Shown in pieces: positions 1-7,884 of a stretch of 64,000 nt of DNA. Source of the stretch: Xylocopa sonorina (Eukaryota; Arthropoda; Insecta; Hymenoptera; Apidae); assembly GCF_050948175.1 (NCBI RefSeq), contig NW_027490185.1, positions 806,001-870,000 on the forward strand, read 5' to 3'. The notes beneath the pieces were generated by a model. It was given only the letters and a program-made list of their open reading frames with translations, did no database searches and was not told the DNA's origin. The stretch's first letter is position 1. The number at the start of each line of letters is the position of its first letter. The translations under genes and the position numbers were made by a program.

Positions 1-2990
1 TGCAGCCGGATAAGTGCGAATTCTTGAGGAGAGAAGTAAGCTATTTGGGTCATATTATCAGTGAGCACGGTGTAAAACCTGACCCTGCGAAAATTAGCGC
101 CGTCAAAAATTTTCCGCGCCCGCGCAACGCGAAACAGATCAAACAATTCCTCGGGCTCGCGGGATACTACAGGCGGTTCATCGCAAATTTTTCCAATATT
201 GCTAAGCCTCTAACGAATTTGTTAAAAAAGGACGCGCCCTTTGTATGGCGTAACGAGCATGAGAATTCATTCGTCAAACTCCGAGATTGCCTATGCGAAG
301 CGCCTATCTTGCAGTACCCCAACTTTAAACAACCATTCGTGATAACGACCGACGCGTCCGCCGAAGCTATTGGTGCTATCTTGAGTCAAGGACCAATAGG
401 CCGCGACTTGCCAATCGCGTACACGTCGCGACTGTTAAACGCTGCGGAGAAAAACTACTCCACGATCGAGAAGGAGTGTCTGGCGATTGTCTACGCCGTC
501 CATTACTTTCGTCCATACATATACGGTAATCAATTCAAACTCGTTACCGACCATCGACCGTTAGTGTGGATGAATTCGGTCAAGGACCCGTCAAGTAGAC
601 TCGTACGGTGGAGGCTTAAGTTAGCGGAATTTGACTACGAGATGGTCTATAAAAGTGGAAAAACGAACCTTAATGCGGACGCATTGTCGCGGAATCCCGC
701 TCAAATTTTTCCGCTCTCGTATTCAGAAAACTCGGAGGACGACATCTTCGATGTGCCTCCGGAAACCCGTAAAAAGTATACCACACTAGCGCCTCCTCCT
801 ACTCCGGTAACATCAGAACCTGAATTACCGACTCCAGGCACGTCCTTCCGTACCAACACAGCACCACCTCCGCAAGTCGCCAGCGACAGCACCGACTTCT
901 ATACTCCTGCTCCAAATGAATTTTTCCGACGCGAACCTCTATTTAATTTCAGCCGTGACGCATTATCAACGCGACGAGACAATGTAGTTGTCTTCGTCAC
1001 GCAATCTGGGCACCCCTATGACACGGGCGCCAAAGATCTAGCGAACGCTGAAAAATTCCTTCCAAACAAAAATCACGTTCTTACCAAAGCCAAAGTCATA
1101 CAAATCGGAAACGAATTCCAAATCCAGCTTCCAATCATCGAACATTCCACCAGATCAATCAATTTCCAGACCGTAATAGAAACATTCAGATCCTTGTGCG
1201 ACGTTGTAAACGAATTACAATTACAAACATTTAGTATCGCACAAACCTATCTAGACTCCGTATCCTGGTCCCGAATCCAGAAAATCCTTCAGGACCTGTT
1301 TTATGAAACAACTGTCCAGATTACGGTCTGCCAGGGCCTCATTAAAACCCCTTCGGTCGAAGAGCGACTGAAAATAATAAGAGAAAACCACGACTCCCCT
1401 GTGGGAGGTCACAAAGGGGTTAATAAAACTTATTCTCGCATCAGACAACAATACTTTTGGCCAAACATGAAAACACAAATACAAGAATATATTGGCAAAT
1501 GTAAAAGTTGTCAGACAGAGAAACTGGTCCGGGTAAAGACCAGACAGCCTCTCACTTTAACCGACACCCCTGGCAGGGCATTCGATAAGATTTCAATGGA
1601 CGTAATGGGTCCTCTTCCCGAAACTTCCGACGGTTATACAAGTATCCTCACGATCCAAGATCTCCTCACTAAATACTCAGTCGCAGTTCCTCTCAAAACC
1701 ACCACCGCAGTAGACATTGCCGAAGCTTTAATAAAAGAATTCATTTGTAAATTCGGATGCCCGAAAGGCATACTCACGGACCAAGGTTCGAACTTTATAA
1801 ACAGCTTGATTAAAGCCATAGCAATCAAATTCCGTATTAAGCAATACAAGTCCACTGCGTTCCATCCACAGACAAACGGGTCCGTTGAACGATCTCACCA
1901 CGTCCTGGCCGAATATCTGAAGCATTACATAGAGTCGAGTAACGATTGGGTGAATTGGTTACCGTATGCAATGTTTTCATACAACACCAGTGTGCACGAG
2001 GGTACATTATACACCCCACACGAACTAGTGTTCGGCAGGATAGCTAGGACGCCGTCAGCCACTCCTTTTCAGGACAGCTCTGATAACGAAACTTATAGCG
2101 ACTATCTTATACAACTTCAGGAGAAAATCTCGAAATCTCAGGATTTGGCTAAAGCCAATCTAGACAATGCGAAACGCCGTTCTAAATATTATTATGACCG
2201 AAATCTCAATGTCCAAAACTTCGAGGTAGGCCAATGGGTCTATCTTTTAAAAGAGCCGAACAAACATAAGTTCCAGGCACAGTATTCTGGACCGTACCGT
2301 ATCCTCGAAATTTTGGGCAATTGTAATGTTAAGCTGAATGTAAAAGGGCGCCATAAAATTGTTCATACGAACAAAATCAAAATTTGTAAACGAATGCATA
2401 GTATGCAGAGTGTGGATGCTAGTGAAAGAAAAGTGCGAAAAACTGAAAATGAAGTCAGTGAGAGCAGTGACATTCAAACGAACGCTGAAAGTGAAAGCGA
2501 CGAAAGTGCCTGTAATCCGAAGGAAGCCCGCAGCCACGGTCCAATCTCCAAACGTTATCGCCAGGATCAACCAGGCGAAAAACCTCAGATTCCGCAGCAT
2601 CCAGCCGACAGGACCAAGAGAAGGATCCAGCATCCCGAAATCTACCCAACAGACAAGAGATCTCGGCATGGCCGAGATTCTTTTTCCAAGGGGGGTGGTG
2701 TAACGTCAGGCGTACCGCCTGCCACCCTCCGACGCCCACCTCATCATCCCCAGCATCCGCATCCGGAGCCCCTGCACACGGGCCACCCGCCGACTCGCCG
2801 TCCCTACAGAAGGAGACAAAGATACGAGAGAGAAGAGGGATGCAGCATGCCGCGCCCACGCGCGATCTCCACACACGAGGGGGAGGACTTCACCCCGTAT
2901 TACGAGGGCGAGGAGCTCTCCGACACATACTGGGTCGAATCCCCAGCGATCACGAAGCCCTATACGTACTTCTCGTACATGTGGGATTAG
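1..2990 (+). CDS. pol: Pol polyprotein (RT C-terminus, RNase H, integrase), 5'-partial
   Basis: Copies the element RNA into DNA and integrates it. The frame is open from base 3; residues here are numbered from the TTG at 24, which is not a real start. The first codons are the last part of RT and its thumb (YLGHII, then FLGLAGYYRRFI). RNase H follows at about 100-225, with D110 (TTDAS), E151 (EKECLAI), D176 (TDHRPL) and D219 (NADALSR). After a proline/threonine-rich linker at about 230-310 comes integrase. Its HHCC zinc finger is H456, H463, C493, C496, and the catalytic triad is D526 (MDVMGP), D586 (TDQGSN) and E622 (GSVERSH), exactly D,D(35)E. A GPY/F-type C-terminal module lies at about 735-788 (SGPYRILE, VHTNKI). 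The acidic then basic tail of about 200 residues is unrecognised. Oddly, the frame runs through the polypurine tract and takes its last ~97 codons from the LTR. Family assignment is secure; the subgroup within Ty3/gypsy is not. Confidence 0.95.
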   Translation, partial: QPDKCEFLRREVSYLGHIISEHGVKPDPAKISAVKNFPRPRNAKQIKQFLGLAGYYRRFIANFSNIAKPLTNLLKKDAPFVWRNEHENSFVKLRDCLCEAPILQYPNFKQPFVITTDASAEAIGAILSQGPIGRDLPIAYTSRLLNAAEKNYSTIEKECLAIVYAVHYFRPYIYGNQFKLVTDHRPLVWMNSVKDPSSRLVRWRLKLAEFDYEMVYKSGKTNLNADALSRNPAQIFPLSYSENSEDDIFDVPPETRKKYTTLAPPPTPVTSEPELPTPGTSFRTNTAPPPQVASDSTDFYTPAPNEFFRREPLFNFSRDALSTRRDNVVVFVTQSGHPYDTGAKDLANAEKFLPNKNHVLTKAKVIQIGNEFQIQLPIIEHSTRSINFQTVIETFRSLCDVVNELQLQTFSIAQTYLDSVSWSRIQKILQDLFYETTVQITVCQGLIKTPSVEERLKIIRENHDSPVGGHKGVNKTYSRIRQQYFWPNMKTQIQEYIGKCKSCQTEKLVRVKTRQPLTLTDTPGRAFDKISMDVMGPLPETSDGYTSILTIQDLLTKYSVAVPLKTTTAVDIAEALIKEFICKFGCPKGILTDQGSNFINSLIKAIAIKFRIKQYKSTAFHPQTNGSVERSHHVLAEYLKHYIESSNDWVNWLPYAMFSYNTSVHEGTLYTPHELVFGRIARTPSATPFQDSSDNETYSDYLIQLQEKISKSQDLAKANLDNAKRRSKYYYDRNLNVQNFEVGQWVYLLKEPNKHKFQAQYSGPYRILEILGNCNVKLNVKGRHKIVHTNKIKICKRMHSMQSVDASERKVRKTENEVSESSDIQTNAESESDESACNPKEARSHGPISKRYRQDQPGEKPQIPQHPADRTKRRIQHPEIYPTDKRSRHGRDSFSKGGGVTSGVPPATLRRPPHHPQHPHPEPLHTGHPPTRRPYRRRQRYEREEGCSMPRPRAISTHEGEDFTPYYEGEELSDTYWVESPAITKPYTYFSYMWD
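2660..2678 (+). other. Perfect hairpin just upstream of the polypurine tract
   Basis: ATCTCGGC (2660-2667) and GCCGAGAT (2671-2678) form an uninterrupted 8-bp inverted repeat around a 3-nt ATG loop. A G-U pair could extend the stem in RNA. It ends 9 nt before the polypurine tract and lies inside the pol frame. A role in primer selection, RNA packaging or 3' processing is inference only. Confidence 0.5.
2688..2698 (+). other. Polypurine tract (plus-strand primer site)
   Basis: AAGGGGGGTGG sits immediately 5' of the LTR's TG. In LTR retrotransposons the purine tract resists RNase H and primes plus-strand DNA, fixing the LTR 5' end. The run contains a single T, which is tolerated in many Ty3/gypsy tracts. 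The sequence is absent from the left flank of the solo LTR at 45827, where satellite directly abuts the TG. This confirms that the tract is internal to the element and that the boundary is right. Confidence 0.85.
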
Positions 2991-3142
2991 AATAAGCACA
3001 CTACTCATACATGTACATACACACCAACACACACCTAGATTTAAGTAAATATATGTATATATTTTATTCATGCACGGTTATGTTCCGTGCACTCGCGCGC
3101 ACACTCGACGCTCGCGGCTCACGCTTAACGCGGGCCGCGCCC

Positions 3143-3216
3143 CACTCCGAACGGCCGCCCCACCACGAGGGCCGAGCGGCCGCCCTACTCCGACCGTCCG
3201 CCCCACCGCGAGGGCC
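3143..3216 (+). repeat. GC-rich imperfect direct repeat (2 x 31 bp, 43-bp offset) in LTR U3
   Basis: Two 31-bp units, at 3143-3173 and 3186-3216, share ACTCCGA, CGCCCCACC and CGAGGGCC blocks and lie within a very GC/CpG-rich stretch upstream of the predicted start site. They could be promoter-proximal factor-binding repeats. The same arrangement is kept in the solo LTR at 46272-46345. Confidence 0.6.
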
Positions 3217-3270
3217 CAGCGACTCGCGCGCCGCGCGACCCGAGGAGGTCGCGGACGCGAGATCCGAGAG

Positions 3271-3304
3271 TCAGTTGCTAACTCATCTCCGAACCGAGGA
3301 GTTC
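3271..3304 (+). promoter_or_regulatory. Candidate TATA-less LTR promoter: Inr plus DPE
   Basis: TCAGTT at 3271-3276 matches the arthropod initiator, with +1 at the A (3273). AGTTC at 3300-3304 falls at exactly +28 to +32 and matches the downstream promoter element RGWYV. The other LTR keeps both motifs at the same distance (46400 and 46429), even though the bases between them have been partly replaced. Several insect gypsy-type LTRs are known to use Inr-based TATA-less promoters. An AT-rich TATATGTATATATTTTA-like run at about 3050-3066 is too far upstream to serve this start. Confidence 0.5.
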
Positions 3305-3635
3305 TAATCCAGCATCCGAACGATGCACTTCCGAGCAATAGGCTCATTCGCAACGAGCAATTAGCTCTAATGCATTCGTCTCTATCCATACTCCCATAGC
3401 GGAGTCCATTCAATACTCTATACTATTTCTAATTCTCATTGTAATCGCTAGTCAGTAACTTAGAATTTAGTCAAGTGTATCTAGTATAGTGAAATCATAG
3501 AATATAGTTTATTTTTACCAGATTCAAAAGTATCTTTATTCGAATTCAAATACAATTCCTTAACTCTAATCCACGGGTACGCTCGCGATTATTCTAATTC
3601 CATATCTCATCTGCGATAGTCTTGAGGCTCGACGA

Positions 3636-3738
3636 CTAGAGCGAACCAGCGCTTAGTTGCTCCATCCTCACTTCTACCGCGTACAGAATATCTTGCGCCC
3701 AGGTCGATCCCGGTAAGCTAGAGCGAACCAACGCTTAG
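3636..3738 (+). repeat. Pair of 21-bp direct repeats in the LTR (82-bp offset)
   Basis: A 21-bp unit with the core GAGCGAACCA occurs at 3636-3656 and again at 3718-3738 with one mismatch. The pair is preserved at 46770-46790 and 46852-46872 in the solo LTR. It lies in the predicted transcribed leader, just upstream of the LTR ORF. The function is unknown; a protein- or RNA-binding element is one possibility. Confidence 0.7.
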
Positions 3739-3773
3739 CCGTGCCGTATTCAACCGAAGTTCAAGTATTCTCG

Positions 3774-4121
3774 ATGAGCCTTGCACCTCCGACAAAGCGT
3801 ACACGACGCGCGGGGAGGAGAGAGTTTATTCGTCGTCTCGCTCGGGAATACGTGGGTGATGCACCAGAATATTCAATTTCCTACGTTCGAATCCTGGTTC
3901 CTGTGAAGGAGGTTTCCTTCGCCGCACGACCCGTACGAGTCGCCAATCGTCAGGGCCAAACGCCGATACCTGCCAGCCGGAGTCAACCCGCCTGGACGCT
4001 TGTTCCCATAGACGTACCTCCGTTCCAGCCGTACGCCGCCGCCATCCCGGTTGCGGATCCAAGGCGCTCCAGGTACCTGGAAAGAGAAATCAGACAGCGG
4101 AATCAAGCCTTCGCAAGGTAA
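3774..4121 (+). CDS. LTR leader ORF of 115 codons, stop inside a splice donor
   Basis: An ATG at 3774 opens a 115-codon frame. The product is unrecognised: a basic start (MSLAPPTKRTRRAGRREF), a proline-rich middle and a charged arginine-rich end. It can be opened 11 codons further upstream only by using GTG, and a TAG precedes that. The -3 base is T, a weak initiation context. In a full-length element this region of the 5' LTR would lie in the RNA leader ahead of gag. The stop TAA (4119-4121) is part of the sequence AAG|GTAAGT, so splicing at 4117/4118 would remove the stop and join the frame to a downstream exon. By eye the whole ORF is base-identical in the solo LTR. It could be a spliced N-terminal leader for Gag or another product, or a chance ORF in a GC-rich leader. 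I cannot decide between these. Confidence 0.35.
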   Translation: MSLAPPTKRTRRAGRREFIRRLAREYVGDAPEYSISYVRILVPVKEVSFAARPVRVANRQGQTPIPASRSQPAWTLVPIDVPPFQPYAAAIPVADPRRSRYLEREIRQRNQAFAR

Positions 4122-4123
4122 GT
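4115..4123 (+). other. Consensus 5' splice site (AAG|GTAAGT) in LTR
   Basis: AAGGTAAGT is a full match to the metazoan donor consensus, with the cut predicted after 4117. It lies 138 nt before the LTR 3' end and is conserved in the solo LTR at 47249-47257. In a full-length provirus the 5' LTR copy would supply a leader donor; the acceptor would be internal to the element and outside this window. Confidence 0.45.
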
Positions 4124-4255
4124 TTAGTGTTAGTTACCGTTTTATCGAGTCTGAAACGCCAACGAACCCGGTCCGGACGCAATTCGCGTTATTTTCGGGA
4201 ACGGTTACGACTTTGTGCCACCGTTGCGAGCGCAACCGCACCTCGGGACGTGACA

Positions 4256-4259
4256 GTAT
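4256..4259. other. Predicted target-site duplication, right copy (GTAT)
   Basis: The first satellite bases after the LTR are GTAT, followed by CGTAGCAATAG, which is the normal monomer sequence. The solo LTR shows that the family makes 4-bp duplications, so GTAT should also precede the 5' LTR, outside the window. This copy cannot be verified here. Confidence 0.6.
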
Positions 4260-4429
4260 CGTAGCAATAGAGTTCTTATGATTCTTAAAACGCGATATTG
4301 CATCTCATATCTATGTTTCATGATAAGATATAATAATCATTGCGAAGTGTTATGCATTCCTCGTCTACGATTCAAATGAAAGTAAATGCGACACTTCCTT
4401 GCAAGGAAATAGCGATTGCAGATGTCTAC

Positions 4430-4603
4430 GTATCGTAGCAATAGATTTCTTATGATTCTTAAAACGCGATATCGCATCTCATTTCTATGTTTCATGGTAA
4501 GATATAATATGATTTGCGATGTGCTATGTATTCCTCGTCTACACTTCAAATGAATGTAAATGCGACACTTTCTTGCAAGGAAATAGCGTTTACAGATGTC
4601 TAC
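4430..4603. repeat. Representative class-A satellite monomer
   Basis: Class A is marked by GCGATATCGC, TCATTTCTATG, GGTAAGATATAATATGATTTG and CTACACTTCAAATGAATG. It is open on the minus strand through its full 58 codons, so runs of class-A units create the longest open frames. Many variants exist: GGATTTCTG, GTCTAGGTATCG, TTGCTAGG and TATATCCGTCG tags can be used to follow individual monomers through duplications. Confidence 0.85.
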
Positions 4604-4777
4604 GTATCGAAGCAATAGATTTCAAATGCTTCTTAAAACGAGATATTGCATCTCATATCTACGTTTCATGATAAGATATAATATTCATTGCGAAGTGTTA
4701 TGTATTCCTCGTCTACGATTCAAATGAAAGTAAATGCGACACTTCCTTGCAAGGAAATAGCGATTGCAGATGTCTAC
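4604..4777. repeat. Representative class-B satellite monomer
   Basis: Class B is marked by TTTCAAATGCTTC, CGAGATATTGCATCTCATATC, GATAAGATATAATATTCATTG and CTACGATTCAAATGAAAG. Its changes place TGA codons in the minus-strand frame at two positions. The next unit (4778-4951) is a second B subtype with an extended ATGCGATATCGCAT palindrome and TTTCAAGATAAG. B units tend to come in pairs, between runs of A units. Confidence 0.8.
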
Positions 4778-7700
4778 GTATCGTAGCAATAGAGTTCATG
4801 TGATTCTTAAAATGCGATATCGCATCTCATATCTATGTTTCAAGATAAGATATAATATTCATTGCGAAGTGTTATGCATTCCTCGTCTACGATTCCAATG
4901 AAAGTAAATGCGACACTTTCTCGCAAGGAAATAGCGTTTGCAGATGTCTCCGTATCGTAGCAATGGATTTCTGATGCTCCTTAAAACGCGATATCGCATC
5001 TCATTTCTATGTTTCATGGTAAGATATAATATGATTTGCGAAGTGTCATGTATTCCTCGTCCACACTTCAAATGAATGTAAATGCGACACTTCCTTGCTA
5101 GGAAATAGCGTCTGCAGATGTCTAGGTATCGTAGCAATAGAATTCTAATGCTTCTTAAAACTCGATATCGCATCTCATTTCTATGTTTCAAGGTAAGATG
5201 TAATATGATTTGCGAAGTGTTATGCATTCCTCGTCTACGATTCAAATGAATGTAAATGCGACACTTCCTTGCAAAGAAATAGCGTTTGCAGATGTCTACG
5301 TATCGTAGCAATAGAGTTCTTATGATTCTTAAAACGCGATATTGCATCTCATTTCTATGTTTCATGGTAAGATATAATATGATTTGCGAAGTATCATGTA
5401 TTCCTCGTCTACACTTCAAATGAATGTGAATGCGACACTTCCTCGCTAGGAAATAGCGTTTGCAGATGTCTACGTATCGTAGCAATAGAGTTCTTATGAT
5501 TCTTAAAACGCGATATCGCATCTCATTTCTATGTTTCATGCTAAGGTATAATATGATTTGCGAAGTGTTATATATCCGTCGTCTACACTTCAAATGAATG
5601 TAAAAGCGACACTTTCTTGCAAGGAAATAGCGTTTACAGATGTCTACGTATCGAAGCAATAGATTTCAAATGCTTCTTAAAACGAGATATTGCATCTCAT
5701 ATCTACGTTTCATGATAAGATATAATATTCATTGCGAAGTGTTATGTATTCCTCGTCTACGATTCAAATGAAAGTAAATGCGACACTTCCTTGCAAGGAA
5801 ATAGCGATTGCAGATGTCTACGTATCATAGCAATAGAGTTCATATGATTCTTAAAATGCGATATCGCATTTCATATCTACGTTTCAAGATAAGATATAAT
5901 ATTCATTGCGAAGTGTTATGCATTCCTCGTCTACGATTCCAATGAAAGTAAATGCGACACTTTCTTGCAAGGAAATAGCGTTTACAGATGTCTACGTATC
6001 GTAGCAATGGATTTCTGATGCTCCTTAAAACGCGATATCGCATCTCATTTCTATGTTTCATGGTAAGATATAATATGATTTGCGAAGTGTCATGTATTCC
6101 TCGTCCACACTTCAAATGAATGTAAATGCGACACTTCCTTGCTAGGAAATAGCGTCTGCAGTTGTCTAGGTATCGTAGCAATAGAGTTCTTATGATTCTT
6201 AAAACGCGATATTGCATCTCATATCTATGTTTCATGATAAGATATAATAATCATTGCGAAGTGTTATGCATTCCTCGTCTACGATTCAAATGAAAGTAAA
6301 TGCGACACTTCCTTGCAAGGAAATAGCGATTGCAGATGTCTACGTATCGTAGCAATAGATTTCTTATGATTCATAAAACGCGATATCGCATCTCATTTCT
6401 ATGTTTCATGGTAAGATATAATATGATTTGCGATGTGCTATGTATTCCTCGTCTACACTTCAAATGAATGTAAATGCGACACTTTCTTGCAAGGAAATAG
6501 CGTTTACAGATGTCTACGTATCGAAGCAATAGATTTCAAATGCTTCTTAAAACGAGATATTGCATCTCATATCTACGTTTCATGATAAGATATAATATTC
6601 ATTGCGAAGTGTTATGTATTCCTCGTCTACGATTCAAATGAAAGTAAATGCGACACTTCCTTGCAAGGAAATAGCGATTGCAGATGTCTACGTATCGTAG
6701 CAATAGAGTTCATATGATTCTTAAAATGCGATATCGCATCTCATATCTATGTTTCAAGATAAGATATATTATTCATTGCGAAGTGTTATGCATTCCTCGT
6801 CTACGATTCCAATGAAAGTAAATGCGACACTTTCTCGCAAGGAAATAGCGTTTGCAGATGTCTCCGTATCGTAGCAATGGATTTCTGATGCTCCTTAAAA
6901 CGCGATATCGCATCTCATTTCTATGTTTCATGGTAAGATATAATATGATTTGCGAAGTGTCATGTATTCCTCGTCCACACTTCAAATGAATGTAAATGCG
7001 ACACTTCCTTGCTAGGAAATAGCGTCTGCAGATGTCTAGGTATCGTAGCAATAGAGTTCCTATGATTCTTAAAACGCGATATTGTATCTCATATCTATGT
7101 TTCATGATAAGATATAATATTCATTGCGAAGTGTTATGCATTCCTAGTCTACGATTCAAATGAAAGTAAATGCGACACTTCCTTGCAAGGAAATAGCGAT
7201 TGCAGATGTCTACGTATCGTAGCAATAGATTTCTTATGATTCTTAAAACGCGATATCGCATCTCATTTCTATGTTTCATGGTAAGATATAATATGATTTG
7301 CGATGTGCTATGTATTCCTCGTCTACACTTCAAATGAATGTAAATGCGACACTCTCTTGCAAGGAAATAGCGTTTACAGATGTCTACGTATCGAAGCAAT
7401 AGATTTCAAATGCTTCTTAAAACGAGATATTGCATCTCATATCTACGTTTCATGATAAGATATAATATTCATTGCGAAGTGTTATGTATTCCTCGTCTAC
7501 GATTCAAATGAAAGTAAATGCGACACTTCCTTGCAAGGAAATAGCGATTGCAGATGTCTACGTATCGTAGCAATAGAGTTCATATGATTCTTAAAATGCG
7601 ATATCGCATCTCATATCTATGTTTCAAGATAAGATATAATATTCATTGCGAAGTGTTATGCATTCCTCGTCTACGATTCAAATGAAAGTAAATGCGACAC

Positions 7701-7884
7701 TTTCTTGCAAGGAAATAGCGTTTGCAGATGTCTACGTATCGTAGCAATAGAGTTGTTATGATTCTTAAAGCGCGATATCGCATCACATTTCTATGTTTCA
7801 TGGTAAGATATAATATGATTTGCGAAGTGTTATATATCCGTCGTCTACACTTCAAATGAATGTGAATGCGACACTTCCTCGCTA

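Larger units (their letters stand above)
1..4255 (+). mobile_element. Ty3/gypsy LTR retrotransposon, 3' portion (5' end outside window)
   Basis: The element enters from the left edge, already inside reverse transcriptase, and ends at its 3' LTR. The order RT, RNase H, integrase, polypurine tract, LTR is the Ty3/gypsy order; Ty1/copia elements place integrase before RT. No envelope-like ORF lies between integrase and the LTR. Gag, protease, most of RT, the primer-binding site and the 5' LTR would lie left of the window. The element abuts the satellite directly at 4256, so it is probably an insertion in the same array as everything to its right. The pol frame has no stop or frameshift in view, which together with about 98-99% identity between the two LTR copies suggests a fairly young insertion. 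Confidence 0.95.
2699..4255 (+). repeat. 3' LTR of the Ty3/gypsy element (1,557 bp)
   Basis: Starts TGTAACGTC after the polypurine tract and ends GGACGTGACA next to satellite. The boundaries are proven by the solo copy at 45827-47389, which has the same ends and a target-site duplication. It is long for the family and GC-rich in its first third, in contrast to the AT-rich satellite. Inside it are the end of the pol frame (2699-2990), an Inr/DPE promoter candidate (3271-3304), two short direct repeats, an ORF (3774-4121) and a splice-donor consensus (4118). By hand alignment it differs from the solo copy by about 18 substitutions and two insertions in the other copy (+1 and +5). If the promoter call is right, U3 is 2699-3272. 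I saw no AATAAA on the plus strand, so the R/U5 border is not assigned. Confidence 0.95.

Noticed and set aside
2247..2874. Antisense ORFs of about 140 codons under pol
   Set aside because: They are shadows of a clearly real coding frame on the plus strand.
3048..3066. TATA box for the LTR promoter
   Set aside because: The AT-rich run lies more than 200 bp upstream of the Inr/DPE pair and has no convincing start at about +30 from it. It may be only low-complexity sequence.
3011..3413. Overlapping ORFs on both strands in the GC-rich part of the LTR
   Set aside because: High GC lowers stop frequency. The frames overlap each other on both strands and are broken or shifted in the solo LTR by its indels.
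4497..4595. Each class-A monomer has a donor-like ATG|GTAAGA and an acceptor-like TTTACAG or TTTGCAG about 99 nt downstream, as if carrying a mini-intron
   Set aside because: There is no pyrimidine tract before the AG, and no evidence of transcription. Such short matches are expected by chance and then multiplied by the repeat.
4859..5659. Minus-strand 266-codon ORF and the dozens of similar ones across the satellite
   Set aside because: They consist entirely of 58-residue satellite periods, start and end at monomer-class switches, and have no unique sequence or known domain. The open frame follows from a 174-bp unit with few stops.
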